Origin: Taeniopygia guttata
Lineage: Eukaryota; Chordata; Aves; Passeriformes; Estrildidae
NCBI RefSeq assembly: GCF_048771995.1
Contig: NC_133063.1
Span: 73,148,014 to 73,212,013, forward strand
DNA length: 64,000 nucleotides
Direction: 5' to 3'
The notes under the pieces are model-generated. The model was not told where the DNA came from. It searched no databases and saw only the letters and a list, made by a program, of their open reading frames with translations. Every line of letters begins with the position of its first letter. Within the stretch, counting starts at the first letter, position 1. Shown here one piece after another: positions 1-12,099 of this stretch. The translations under genes were made by a program, and so were the position numbers.

Positions 1-351
1 ATCAATACTTCTCAAACACGTTTTTTTAGCATAATTATGCTCATTTTCAGTTTGTTAACCTTTGACTTCTTGTGCACCAACAATTAACAGTATTTGTCTA
101 CGGGTGACACTTTGAATGGATCTCCCCAAAACAATGGCGTGGTACAGTTTATTCTTTAATATTCCCTCCTGAGTGAGGAGTTTGGATCTGACAAACAGTT
201 ACGACTGTGCTTTAACCCGTTACAACTACTAGCAATAACTCATTAACAACCCACATACATACATACATACATATATATATATATATTTAGATCCCAACAA
301 ACACGTGGAAATAAATAAATTAACAAATAAATTAAATAAAAGCGTCTATAC
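1..351 (-). other. NFIB: NFIB intron 1, 5' end
   Basis: The intron begins with a donor reading GTATAG at 351-346 on the minus strand, directly after the CAG that ends the NFIB coding exon. The donor departs from the GTAAGT ideal at position +4 (T instead of A), so it is usable but not optimal. The intron continues past the left edge of the window. It is AT-rich and contains an (ACAT)n/(AT)n microsatellite at 252-287. No further exon is visible here; exon 2, which in all NFI genes begins with the DEFHPF segment, is not in the window. Confidence 0.85.
252..287. repeat. (ACAT)n/(AT)n microsatellite
   Basis: About five ACAT units run directly into about eight AT units, inside the first intron of NFIB. 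It is a simple repeat with no sign of function. Confidence 0.9.
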
Positions 352-381
352 CTGAGTGAGACAGATTGGAGAATACATCAT
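352..381 (-). CDS. NFIB: NFIB first coding exon (10 codons, partial gene)
   Basis: The reading frame gives MMYSPICLTQ and ends in phase 0 at CAG, followed by a GT donor. This decapeptide is the known amino terminus of nuclear factor I/B, and the gene family breaks at exactly this point: exon 2 resumes with DEFHPFIEALL, the start of the MH1-like DNA-binding and dimerisation domain. NFIB is a nuclear transcription factor that binds the palindrome TTGGC(N5)GCCAA as a dimer. It acts in lung, forebrain, muscle and stem-cell development. Two ATGs lie in tandem; the first (379-381) has G at -3 and the second has A at -3, so either could start translation with a one-residue difference. NFIA, NFIC and NFIX begin MYSP or MYSS with one Met, so the double Met plus PICLTQ specifically points to NFIB. 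The rest of the gene lies left of the window. Confidence 0.93.
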
Positions 382-448
382 GACTTCGCTTTGAGAACAC
401 GCTGCCCGGAGAGCCCCTAAGAAAAGCCTCAAAAAGGAATAATTTCAT
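352..448 (-). other. Upstream ORF overlapping the NFIB start
   Basis: An ATG at 448-446 opens a frame with no stop through 32 codons to the exon end, overlapping the NFIB start out of frame. The exon ends after the first base of codon 33. If exon 2 begins GATGA, as the conserved Asp-Glu start implies, this frame would stop at TGA two codons later. The ATG context is weak (T at -3). Two shorter upstream ORFs, 453-467 (four codons and a stop) and 445-456 (three codons and a stop), lie just before it. The sequence shows the frames; translational control is inferred. Confidence 0.6.
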
Positions 449-548
449 CTATTCATTTTACAGTCATCTAAGACTCAAGGAAGATGAAATCAATCAGGAC
501 GGGGCTCTGCTCTGGATCACCACAACTTCACAACAAACCCCAGTCCTC

Positions 549-556
549 CTTAAATA
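549..556 (-). promoter_or_regulatory. TATA-like box, NFIB proximal promoter
   Basis: TATTTAAG on the minus strand lies about 170 bases upstream of the NFIB ATG. It is a fair TATA match in a suitable place, but it could equally be part of a longer leader transcribed from the CpG island. Confidence 0.35.
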
Positions 557-657
557 GCCAAAGATTCAAGTTCAGTCCGTGTGCTAGATTTCCCGGGGTG
601 AAATCCAATCTACACTTTTAACCCTCTTGTAGTCGGCGGCGCAGGAGTCTTGCTTTT

Positions 658-679
658 GCTGCTGCTGCTGCTGCTGCTG
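658..679 (-). repeat. Trinucleotide run (CAG)7 in NFIB leader or promoter
   Basis: Seven uninterrupted GCT units on the plus strand, equal to AGC/CAG in the NFIB sense direction. It lies upstream of the coding start, so it would be non-coding in NFIB mRNA if transcribed. Confidence 0.85.
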
Positions 680-712
680 GTGGTTGTTTTGCAGATGAGG
701 GGGGAAGGACTC

Positions 713-832
713 GGGGGGGGGGGGGGGGGTGGGCGGGAGGATTTTTTTTTTGTTTGGTTTTTTTTATCCTTTTTTCTTTTTCCTTTTTTTTTTTTTTTTT
801 TTTTTTAGCAGTTGTTGGGGGGGGGGGGGGGG
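713..832. repeat. G17, T-rich and G16 homopolymer cluster
   Basis: A run of 17 G (713-729) is followed by T-rich tracts, including 23 T at 784-806, and a run of 16 G (817-832). The G runs can form G-quadruplexes on the plus strand. In the NFIB sense direction they read as C runs. Such runs are error-prone in sequencing, so exact lengths should be treated with caution. Confidence 0.85.
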
Positions 833-889
833 CGGTCTTTTTTCTTTCTTCAGAAGTTGGTGGTGCTGCTGTAAAAACACGACACTGTC

Positions 890-2030
890 ACCACGCTTTC
901 GAAAGTTCAAGGTTACAGCCCGGAGCGGAGCAAGAGGCTCCCGAGCAGCGATGGCAAGCGAAACTTGGCCGGGCGGTCGGGCCCGTGCGGCGGGGGCGCG
1001 CCGAGGCGGGGGCGCGCTCGGGCGGGCAGAGCGGGCGGCGCGGCCTGCGGGCTTCCCCGGCAGCGCCTGCTCGCCCGCCCGGCCTCGCTCTGCGGGCAGC
1101 CGTGGGAGACGGCTTCCCAAACGGCCACCGTAATAAAAATGATCTCCTGAAAATTCAAACGATAAATCTCTCCCTGGCGCTCCCACCCGATTTGCTCTCA
1201 ACGTGCCCGTGAGTGTCCCCCTCCCTACCCGGCCCTGACTCGGCAAAACTTAGAAGTTGAAAAATTCACCAGTTACACCCTGTGGACCCTATTCCAGCTC
1301 TCTCCCCAAATGAGATTTAAGTATTTTTGTTTAATTATTTAATTACACAATCACCGTTTACACTCCTCCTCCTCCTCCTCCTGCAAACACATTCCTTCTC
1401 CACCAGATCCCCTTCCTCTGCCCTCCCTCTGCATTCATTACCACCGAACGCTGCAGAAGGAACGAGCACGTTTCGCAAACATCCCTCCCTCATTTTCCCG
1501 CTCTTCTGGTGGGAGAAAGTTGCGGGGACGAAGGGGAGGGGGTGGGGAGGCTGCCATCTGCGAGAGGCTTCTTTCTCTTCTTTCGGGGTACGACTTTGCC
1601 AGCTGCGGCGGGGCTCAGGCGCCCCTGCTTCCCCCCACCCTCGGCGGGGGACACGGGGGACACAGCCCCCTCCGCCGCCCCCCGGAACGGGGGGAGCCTG
1701 TCCCACACCGATGTCCCCGCCCTCGCAGGCTGCGGCCGGGGGCGGCGAAGGGGTCCCGGCTCGCGGGAGGCAGCAGGGTGCCAGGGTCTGGATCCATTCT
1801 CCGGGGGCAGCTTTAACCAGGGGAGCTGGGAAAGGGGGAAAAACAGTGAGCTAAAATTATTTCTGCTCCTGTGAGGCGGGCTGCGATGCTGTGCCCAGCT
1901 CAGGGGGCGTCCGGTGTGTGCGGCCCCCACGGCCAGCATCGCCGCTGCGGGCAGGGGCGGCCGAGCGCCACCGGCGCTCCCTCCCGCTGCCCTTGCGCAG
2001 CCCCCGGCGGCGTGCCGGAGGGACCGCTGA
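890..2030. promoter_or_regulatory. CpG island at the NFIB promoter
   Basis: CpG dinucleotides are dense at about 900-1130 and again at about 1440-2010, with a more AT-rich gap between. GC boxes of the GGCGGG type occur on both strands. This fits the broad CpG-island promoter expected of a developmental transcription factor gene. Open frames here are by-products of high GC content and do not resemble known proteins. A (CTC)n run lies at 1363-1382. Confidence 0.75.
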
Positions 2031-5000
2031 CTTCCTCCTTGCCCAAAGTGAGAGTTTATTCACGTCAGGCATTTCACAACGACACATCAAGGAAAGTAAG
2101 CAGGTTCAAGTCAACCATGAAATGGTCACTTTTTAACCCCGTCCTGTCCTCATTAGGGAAATGCTCAAACACAGCCCATTTTCAAAGAGGGCTCTTAATG
2201 AGGGGAGCTTGCCAAGGCTACCAGCTGCAATTCCCATAAATTTACAAACCAAAAGAAGCAGAGGGATGAGTGGGGGAAGGAGAGACTCTGTACAAGACAG
2301 GTAATGTCAAAAGAACCAGCAAGAGCCCAACGCAGTAATCTTTGCAGAATCCATGCTGCATCCCCACAGCTCGGTTTCTGGCTAGCTACTCTTTCCCAGA
2401 TTTGCAGGGTTCAAACAACTGTCCTGCATCTTCTCTTCTACTGACTATTCTGATAAGCAACAAGTTAAGGACATAGGCAAAGATGAATTACACAAACTTG
2501 GGGTTAACCATAATTAGGAAAACTTATTTTTATGTCTGTTGTATAATACCCCTGAAATCCTATCGTTTTTCTCTCTATCCAGACACAAAAAGCTGATAAT
2601 GCCAGCTTTAAATTATGGAGTTTCCCTTTCAATAAGTATTCTATTTAACTGGAGTTAATTTACCATAAAAGACATTCCTCTTGGCACAAATGCACTGATG
2701 TCCTTGAATACACCTCTTTGAGTGCTTGAGCTCTTACACAACAAGCCATTATTGCAGACCTGATTTAAAATGACAATAACTCTCCTCTGTCCCCTTTATC
2801 ACTCTCATCCCTCCATAAGGATCAGGGCAACCTAACCAAATCCATAACATCACATCAGCAAGGCTGCCCCTGTAAGCTACATAGATGTGAAAAGTCTCCC
2901 TTTTTCCAGGCAGGGCTTGCAGAAGGCCCCACTCCCATGATCTTGCCAAGGGATTGCAGTTGCACTAGGGTCCTGTGCACTAAAAGCAAGAACTCCTGCC
3001 AGTCTGGCAAGCAGAAAAAAACAAATGTAGTGAGGTAAGGGCAGAGAGAAACCAGTCACTTTCTACAGCCTTTGCTATTGCAAGGGATAGGGAGTCTGTG
3101 TTCACATCACCAGGAGAGCTGGCTGAGTGTGGGTTTGCATCTCTTCCCAGAGGGCACAAGGTGGGAGATTGAGCACAGACAGCCCTGCAGCATGTACCCG
3201 TATCCCCCAGAACAGCACTGCTGCAGAGCAGGCAAAGCCAGATACTCCCACCCCCCAGACCAGTCTGCTGGCCAGGATTGAACAGGCCTCTTATATGAAA
3301 GCATCTTGGAGAAAACGGAGCTGCCCAACCAGTATGGCTCAAGCAAGCATTTTGTCTTCTGTATGATCTATAGGGCATGGCAGGCATGGTAAACGTTGCC
3401 ATTGGTTTGCCCATGGGTTTGATCCAAAGACTCCCAGTATATGACAGAAAGCAGGCTGTACTGGGCATCCAAACGTGTTTTGGCTCTCTTGCTCCTGGTT
3501 AATCCCAGTGGAAACCCATAAAGGATGAAGGCTTTTGTCATGCTCAGAAACACATGTGTGCACATGCTTGTGCCCCTCATCTTCCTCCATCCCACCCCAA
3601 CCCCTCAGCTCCTTTCACAGAAGAGCAAGCTAAAGATTATTTTCAGAATGGATAAAGAACTACATTAAAATCAGAACAAAGTGTAAGTCTCTATCACTTT
3701 GCTGACAAGGCATGCAGGGTATGTGGTAACTGGATTAACCTGGAGAAATATGGCATGAATGCAGCAACGACACTAGGCACAGTGGCTGGCCCTTGGCATG
3801 CAGGGAGGCCTTGTGAGAAAGTAGTTAAATTGCTTTCAAATTACAACTTGCATTATTTCGTCAACCACCCCAAAGACCCTTCTCTCCATCCCCACATACT
3901 AAAATCCCTGTTAATACTGCAAACACTCCATCCTTGAAGCTCCAGGCTGGAGGACAATTGCTTTTTGTCTTCACTGCCAGAGCTATGCCAACCTCATGCT
4001 GTATCTGGAAGTTCAACTAGCATTTCAGTGTGGGCAATTTAGAAAATAAAAAACACTATCTGACCTTCCCAGAGAGAGACACTGAGAGTGGTTCTCTGAC
4101 ACTAATCCTAGCCCAGGCTGGCCAAAGGGATGCATCCAGTAGGATGCAATATGAGAACTGATAACACTGCTTGGACACACACACAGCTGGGCACCTGCAC
4201 ACGGCTGCTACAAACCTTCACGTGACAAAAATGTACATTCAGGAAGAAAAGGCAGCTTTCACACTAGTAAGTGGCAGATACCAAAGCTGCGAGGAGTCAC
4301 CCTCACTGTGAGCCTGCACTCTCCAGACTGGGGAGCTGCTCCCATGCTCCCCCTGCCTCCCATTCAACTCTGGCAGGGTGGTTAGGATAGGAGGACATCC
4401 ACTGCCCGCACTGCGTGATCTGAGATGCTCATCTCACAGGAAAGAACCACAAAGGTTTTTTAACACCATGGACAGATGGGCTCACGCTCCTGTACCCATC
4501 CTAGTTTGCCAGGGCAGTTTTCTGCCAGCAGTGCAGACCCTGGTATGCCAAACTTGCACTAAAAGTAGAAAGGCCATTTAGACCACTTATATAGACCAGA
4601 ATTTCAACTGTTGTCCTTTGGCTGGACAACTGCTTGAGTTTTTAAAGTTTTGGAGCACAAGACAATTATTAATGGAACAAAAATAAAGAAATCACTAATG
4701 CTGAAGTGCGAAGCCTAAGATTATCTCAGAATAAATGTGGGCAGTTTGGCCAAATATCTAACTATACACATACTGAGCTTCTAAAAAATCAAGTTTTCAT
4801 GAAAATTCCAGATGTCTCTTCATAGAAATCAGAAATAACTGATTATGGAATGTGCCTTTTCATCTAAAGTATGGAATACCTGAGAACTAGCACCAAAACT
4901 CTTGTGTAAGAGGTCTTTGTGATCCAAAACACAAGTTTTTTATCTAGTTTAATAATACAATTAACTCCTTTATCACCCTTTGTTAGAAAATTTCATTAAC

Positions 5001-7860
5001 CCACATGTTAATTCAATAAACAATTACTTGAGTACATGCATAAATACTGAGTAGCACAAACAGAGTATAGTTTATGTCACTCGTGCATAACAAGTAATCT
5101 AAACCATATTATATTATATTGTATTGTTACCTGATGGTGATTCTATCTGTATGATTCTGTCATGGTGCCTTGAAGTCTTCTTGTACAAGCATATTAACCT
5201 ACAAAGTAAACCTTTGCATCTTTGGCATGAACAGAACCTTGAACAGTTTTTTTATGTGCAGGAACATTGTATGTGCAAGGAGATATATATGTATATACAA
5301 ACATACGTATATGCACAGAAATTCTGAGAAAAAAACACATACACAGTTAAATAAGAAAACTGATAGTATATTGGCTTATGGGACCTTTATATGCTTCACA
5401 TGAAACTGAATTTTAAGTTATTCTTGAATTAAAATGTAAACAACAGTTTAAACAACAACAACTTCTAAGCCAGTACAGTATCACAACAATAAAATTATGT
5501 ATCTTAATAATTACTAGCATTTTTTACTTGGTTTTGGGGGGTAGGAAGAAACATATACTGTACATAAACTATGTATATGTATGATCAGATAGAAAGTGTG
5601 CATATATATATACAATCAAAAGGAAAGAAATACACCACTTACTCTAAACAAAGACACACATACATATGACGTGTTTGTGCACTTGACCCCTGTCCACATA
5701 TGGTTTGATGGGGACTATAATACTTGAGTTTCCCACAGCTCCCAGACCAGCAAATAAAAACATCAAACCTCAAGTGTAAAGCTGTAAACCACAGCATTTT
5801 GGGTTACACAACTGTGCAGTTTTTGTCCTCACTGCAGGTCACATCCCTGGCCTTACAAACGTATGAAACCCTCTTTTTCAATACGGTAAATTCTTTAAAA
5901 ATTCACGTGTGCTGATCTCAAATGCCTTGGACATAAACAGCAATAACAACAAATAAAATTCCAAGACAATTCTTTTTTGGCAGTTTACATCACTTGCCAG
6001 ATTTTGAGAATATTGGGATGGAGGAGGGGTAGGGGAAGCATCTATAAGCTGGATTTAAATGACTGCCTAAATTAGACTTATAGTAGTGTTTGATCTTTTT
6101 CTTGTGATTCAACATTAAAATTGTAAGCATTGCAGTACAAAACCGCTTCAGAGAATGTTACGAGTTAATCCTGTGTGCTTTGGCGCCTTTTCCCTGCCAG
6201 CTACTGTACTTTAGAGGGAAAAAAAAAAAAAAAAAAAAAGCTGGAAATCTTGTCTGTCCCATCACAAGTTCAATGGCAGCACTTTCCAGCAGCGGGAGGA
6301 GAAGATGGCTATGTTCACAGAACTAATAATAATTCAGATCACGCCACATCGGCATCTTGTGTCAGAGTCGAATCTGGCTTCCCCGCCCCCTTCAACCTGA
6401 GAGCTGCCAAGTCCTCACACACTCCGCATTCAACCACAACTTAATGGATGGGATATTGTGCATTAAAATGTGGCCCAGACACACAGGGGAAGAGAGGACA
6501 AGAGGGAAAGCAGACACACGCACACACACATACAAACAGACATGCAAGAGAAAGGAATTAATTAAAACACACACACAGGTCCTACAACAAAACAGCAGTG
6601 AAAAAGGGTGTGGGGGGGAAGGAACAAAAAGAAACCCTCCAGAGTAACTTTAAAAAACAAGTCAGAAATGCCACCCTAACACTGCATCCTGCTATATAGC
6701 ATAGAAAGAGACCAGCACAAGCCCCCAGACAATTTATTGAGCAGACGATACACAGCAGCAATGCCATTTCCTCCATATGATACATTCAAATTGCAGTCCA
6801 TTAACTACAAAAACCACTAAAACAGCCAGAGAGAAAATATTATATTAAAATGTGAGTAAGGAAGCAATTTCTACGGCAACAAGAAAGACAGGGAAAGATC
6901 TGTCTGTAAGGTACCAATAAAGCAGCATTTGCATTAATCCTTTCCAGCAGTTAACTGATAGTTTTCTGCCAGAGAAAAGGCGGGAGGGGGAAAAACTTGA
7001 AGCAGGAAACATGCCAAGTTCAGCACTTTTGGATGCAAACTCCCATCAACTGATTTCTGGCATAAAAGTGTGACCCACATAGAAAAGCTGCCAAAAAAAA
7101 AAAAAAAAAAAAAAAAGGCAAAAAAAAGCCAAATACAAACAACCCACCACTTATATCTTATCCTGTAAAGCAGAAGTGGTATCAGCATTTAAGAACAGGG
7201 TATAACATCCACTTTGAAACCACTGAGACATAATCTCAGCCTGGAGGAATTACAAAAGAAGAGTCAATTGAACTAAAAATAATATATATATGTAAAAATA
7301 TAAATCACTTGAGCACCATGTACCATTGTGGTGTATTGTAGTAAATAAATGAGATCTTGAAATCTGCAACGTACCACTTGGTGTTTGGCTTCACATTTTT
7401 CAAGATGTATCTCAATTTTTCCAAGGACCCATTGTTTTTGGAGTTGGTTTTGTTGTTGTGGTTGTGCTTTTTGTTGGTGGTGTTGGTGGTATTCTGTTTG
7501 CATTTTTATTTTTTTATTTCCAGAAATGATATTTAACTTTTTGGGTAAAGCCTCTTTAGGATGGGGTGTATGGTTTGGTATTTTTGGGGGGTTTTTTGGG
7601 GGGGTTTTTTGGGTTTTTTTTTGTTTTGTTTTTTTGGTTTTTTGTTTTGTTTTGTTTTGTTTTGTTTTGTTTGCTGTTGCTGGTTTGGGATATTTTAGGG
7701 GATTTCTTAGGGGAAGAGGTGGGGATTATTATTAGTATTACTACTATTATCATTCCTATTATTTAATCAGGTCGGTTGTTGGCTTTGTTTTGGATTTATT
7801 TTGTTGCCAGGTTTTTGCCTGACAGGGAACGGGATGAAAATTCTTGGAGTGAGCGAAGGA
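2031..7860. other. Non-coding upstream flank, NFIB side
   Basis: AT-rich to mixed sequence without a recognisable exon, RNA gene or transposon. It holds poly-A runs at 6219-6239 and 7093-7116, an AC-rich stretch at about 6512-6532, AT/GTAT-rich patches near 5280-5300 and 5570-5610, and a T/G-rich tract at about 7560-7680. Short open frames here look random. Confidence 0.6.
7560..7680. repeat. T/G-rich low-complexity tract with (TTTTG)n
   Basis: G- and T-only sequence with short G runs, ending in about six TTTTG units near 7641-7671. Similar tracts lie at 14880-15095 (same strand sense) and, as A/C-rich sequence, at 20080-20225. Confidence 0.85.
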
Positions 7861-8590
7861 AAAGGCGTTAAAGTAACAGCCTGCGGGCAGAGCGCTCCGC
7901 CTCCTCCTCCTCTTCGTCTCTTCCGAGTCTCCTTTCCTCTTTAGAGCTGCCAGGCTGAAGAGCACGTTTCAGCGGCGTCTGACTTGAACCCGGCCCAAGA
8001 ATTCCTTCCCCCTCCTCCCCCCACCCCCGCCTAAATTTTAAACTCTTATATACCACGCACATACAGATGTGTATTTTTATGGCAGGGACGTCTCTGTGCG
8101 TCCATGCCGGCGTTTCTCCTCCGCCCCGCATGCGAGAGCGGAGCGGAGCGGCCCGGCCGCTCCGGGCTCCCTGGGCTCCGGCCGCGGGCGGCCCGGCCGC
8201 TCCGGGCTCCCTGGACTCCGGCCGCGGGCGGCTCGGCCTCCCCGGGCTCCCTGGGCTCCGGCCGCGGGCGGCTCGGCCTCCCCGGGCTCCCTGGGCTCCG
8301 GCCGCGGGCGGCTCGGCCTCCCCGGGCTCCCTGGGCTCCGGCCGCGGGCGGCTCGGCCTCCCCGGGCTCCCTCGGCTCCGGCCGCGGGCGGCCCGGGCTC
8401 CCTCGGCTCCGGCCTAGGGCGGCTCGGCCTCCCCGGGCTCCCTCGGCTCCGGCCGCCTCCGCCTCCCGCAGCCCGGCCCGCGCTCCGCCGCCCGCCCGCC
8501 CGCGGCTCTCCGCTTCCGCCTGGCGGCTGTCGCACGCAGCGGGGCCGCCGCGGGATTGCGCACATTACGGACGGATAACATTTTAGTTTA
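7860..8590. promoter_or_regulatory. Second CpG island, about 8 kb upstream of NFIB
   Basis: This is a very GC- and CpG-rich block bounded by AT-rich DNA on both sides. The core (8151-8457) is a 40-bp minisatellite. No convincing exon or strong splice donor was found beside it. It could be an alternative promoter, a silenced or bivalent element, or simply a GC-rich repeat expansion. Confidence 0.65.
8151..8457. repeat. 40-bp GC-rich minisatellite, about 7.7 copies
   Basis: Units start at 8151, 8191, 8231, 8271, 8311 and 8351 with an exact 40-base period. A shortened 31-base unit follows at 8391 and a partial unit at 8422. Units share the core CCGGGCTCCCT followed by a GGCTCCGGCC segment. The first two units read GCCCGGCCGC where later ones read GCTCGGCCTC, and units 6-8 carry CTCGG for CTGGG, so variants are grouped along the array. 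Every unit carries several CpGs. Confidence 0.93.
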
Positions 8591-8631
8591 GCCCTCTCAG
8601 GCCACGCTTGGCGAGTACGGCTCTTCACACG

Positions 8632-8680
8632 TTTTTCTTTTTTTTTCTTTTTTTTTCTTTTTTTTTCTTTTTTTTTTTAT
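8632..8680. repeat. 10-bp C/T9 tandem repeat
   Basis: A single C is spaced every ten bases in a T run, about five copies, at the right edge of the second CpG island. Confidence 0.9.
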
Positions 8681-11600
8681 GAAAGGTTTTTGCACGCAGG
8701 TTGTGTAATTTCGTGGTTTCGTATGACACCTTTTATAAGCTATCACATCACACTGCTCGCTCCCTGTAGGATTAACTCCGCTCCAGAGGAATTGTTCTCT
8801 AGTCCAAACCCGACGGCAGTAAGGCAAACTCACAGAGGAAGGATTTGACATCTAAAACTTCCTTCACAATTAAGGCACTTACAATGAAATAAATAAAAGT
8901 GCATGAGGTAAAAGTGTGTGAAGAGTTTTAATCAATCAGATGACTAATACATTCCTTCCTGTTAGAAACTGGCAAGTCCAAACTGTAAAGAATCTTTATA
9001 ATTACTTGGAGGCCATTGCTGAGAGTATAGGGACCTCTCAGAAAGTTAGTTTTATTTTGTTTGATTCGAGAAAAACAGTTTAAGTATCTAAAAATGAAGT
9101 CTACTCTTAATATTAAGAAGAAATTGCCATGAAATAGGGAAAAAAATTGAAATATAAGCTCTCAGATTTAAGACCAATCACTATAGAGTTATGCTTTATT
9201 TTTTTGAGTTTGTCTTCACTTTTCTGATCCTTTTACAAAGAAGTCAAACCAAGAAGAAATGAATTACGAATTTGTCTGTTCACTGAGCAGGGGAAATGAT
9301 TGTTCAAGCTATGTGTGGCAGATTTTGAAAACTTTACACCAGCCAGCCAGTGGAGTGGAGAGCAGACCTTTCTCAATGACAAAAAGAATCTGCAGGTGTT
9401 GATTTTTACATTTTAAATGTTTTCCCTTATTTTACAGAATGAAAGTTTTATTTTTGAAAGTTGTACACATTTAAAATTTTTGCAAGATTTTGCAAGGACT
9501 TTAACAATTTATTTTTTTTTTTTTTCCCTCCTTATGTTTGATTTTGGTGTTGCGGTTGTGATTGCTAACAATGATTCAGTTGCATGGTTGTTTTTGCTGA
9601 GTCTGTGTATTTGCTAAGCCTAACTTTGCATGAGATTTAGCAAACAATTGCTAAATTGATTTATATTATATCAAATGACAGAAATAATGAGATCAAGAAA
9701 GAAGTATTTCAGACCTTTAGAAAGAAAAATTGTATTGCACAAAGTTGTCATACTCTATCAGTTTAGTTTAAACCTAGATGGTCATAAGCAACTTTTGTGA
9801 ACATATTTTTAAGTTCAAAATTGTGTTATGTATAATTTCCATTGCTTTTGATTTCTGAGTTCTATAGCACTAACATGTGTTGATTAGGGCTTTCTGCTCC
9901 ACAAATGTAATCAAGGGCTTATATATTTTGTAGCAAGCTGACCTTTAAGTTCTGTTGATTATGGAATTTTTTTTTTTGTATTCTGAGGTTTTAATATCTA
10001 TGTACTTAATACTTTTTAGCATTCAGAATGGATAAAACAGGGAAAGACTGTAAATAGTTTTCTACCATGCATAATTGTTACCAAATCAGTTACCCATCTG
10101 TGTATGAACAGATAGCAATCTGGAGGAAGATAGACTCACTTGCAGAATTTCCACCAAAACAAATAACAAATAATTATTTGACATCTTTATAACAGAATTT
10201 GTGACAAATACAAAATGTTTCAAGATATGTTATTTTTTGAAGATGCTGATGTAAATTGACTTTATTAAAATCTCTGTATTTTCAAGGTTTGCTTACTACC
10301 TGGCAGGACAGGAAAATTAAATAAGTGAAAGGGGACCTGGTGAATCAATGGTTCAACAGTCCAGTCTGTGAAGAAGTCCAGTCACGGGATAGACCAAGCA
10401 AACAAGGATCACGTTAGGTAAAAATGCAGTAGGCAGGATCTCAGTACGGTTTGACTGTGTGCAATGGCATAAGCCATTCTTATTCATAACAGGACTGCTG
10501 AGAAAACCACATAACTTTGGATGAATATATCATTTTGCACATGTGAAAAAATGCTCTTGCCCCACCAGCTTTCAAGTAGGAGCTTCCCACTTTTCACAGA
10601 AAGGCTACTGTACTAAAAAGTTGCTGCTTCCTATTCCTGAAACAACCCTTTCAGGTTTGTCTGAGCAGGGCACCATGAAAACTCCATGATTTGCACATGT
10701 GCACAACACTTGCTCATTACTTCTGAAAGTTCATACTTTTGCCATGCTGCTCTTTACAGAACCCCAGCCCCGCCGAGCCTCCTGCACAGTCTCCTAGCAA
10801 CTAGGAGAATTATAACTCTCATTTTGGCACTGGCAAAATGATTCCTTCTGCTGCTTCCCCCAGGCAAGCAAGCACTCTGCAGTCCAGGGTGAAATGCACT
10901 GGGCAAAGAGATGGGGAGTACTGGTCAGAAGGCTTGCAGAGTCTGATGTCTTGTAATTCCCTGTGTTGCCAAGCAAAGCCTGGAGTTCCCACCCGCTGGG
11001 GCAGGGTCAAGTGCCAGTTGTTTCCTGCCCTGCTCTGGCATATTAGGTAGGGGAGAATTCAAGTAGATTTCATCAAATTATTTCTAAAATTCTGTGACTT
11101 ATGTAAGAAGTAGCAAAGTTGTTACAGTAGATCAGATTTTTCATTTTGGGTAATTTCCTTTTGGAAAAAAAATATAGCATATAGAGTTTTAGTCAGTCAG
11201 CATTTGTCCAGGAAATCAGCTGTGGAATCCTGATGCACAGCATATCTTCCTGCATAATTAATACTCTCATACTATGTACTTTTATGTTTAGACCTCTTCT
11301 TCTATTAAAATATGGCAGAAACAGTATCACAATATCACCACTCAACTGTATCATGACATCATCACCAAAACAAATTAAAAGATTAGGAGATAAGTGAAAC
11401 ACTGAAAGGTAGAAAATCTTATTCATGTTCTGTACAAGAGCCTTCAATTCTTCAACTCTCCTTAATAATAGAGCAAAGTGTAATTTCTTCCTCTGCACCC
11501 TTGCTTCTCTCAATCCACAGGATTGCTAAGGAACTGTAACATCATTGTTTTTAATAGGGAAAAAAAAATAAAAGCTGAGCCTTAATGGCAACATTTAAAT

Positions 11601-12099
11601 GGTATACAGAGCCCTTTGAGTTCACACCTCATTAAGGTGAACAGGAAGAGAAGGGGTGCACATCTTTGTTGTTACTTTTGCCTTGCAGCATTTTCAGCCA
11701 AGCTATGTGAACAGACCAGCAGCACATGAACTAACTTTGTGGCAGCTGTATTTTTGTAGCTAGTTTGTTTTGTTTGGTTTTTTTTTTTTTAAGTTTGAAA
11801 ATTATGAAATATTGTGAAATGGAGCCAGAGCAGGCCCGTAAAGTACAATTATTTTGGCTTCCTATTTTTTGCAAGCTAATCTATCAGATACAAATCTCTT
11901 TCCTTATCCAGTTTGGAAAGTTCCTTTTGACTAAAGTTCACATGACCTGCTATTTCTGATATGTGCTCCATAGCACCAAAAACTTGGCACAGTATTTCTT
12001 GCCCTGGGCACGAGCATGCTTATCTGAGATGACCAATTACAGGTACATTTGTCAGTTGTCTGTTACATACTCCTGTAGAAAACTCTATGTTGCAGTTGC
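8681..12099. other. AT-rich non-coding DNA
   Basis: No exon, RNA gene or clear transposon was recognised. Short open frames lack family resemblance and coding bias. Ordinary intergenic DNA. Confidence 0.6.

Larger units (their letters stand above)
382..890 (-). promoter_or_regulatory. NFIB: NFIB 5' leader and proximal promoter
   Basis: This stretch lies directly upstream of the NFIB start codon. It contains a TATA-like TATTTAAG at 556-549 on the minus strand, which could place a start site near base 520. The CpG island further upstream suggests additional dispersed start sites, so the leader length is unknown. Other contents are a seven-unit CAG run (minus strand) at 658-679 and long C and A homopolymers at 713-832. 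The exact start site cannot be read from sequence alone. Confidence 0.6.

Noticed and set aside
8151..8457. Regularly spaced repeats that could suggest a CRISPR array
   Set aside because: Units are directly tandem with no unique spacers, and the genome is a vertebrate.
8067..8628. Open frames of 116-183 residues on both strands
   Set aside because: Translations of the 40-bp minisatellite; Arg-Ala-Pro-Gly composition only and no recognised protein.
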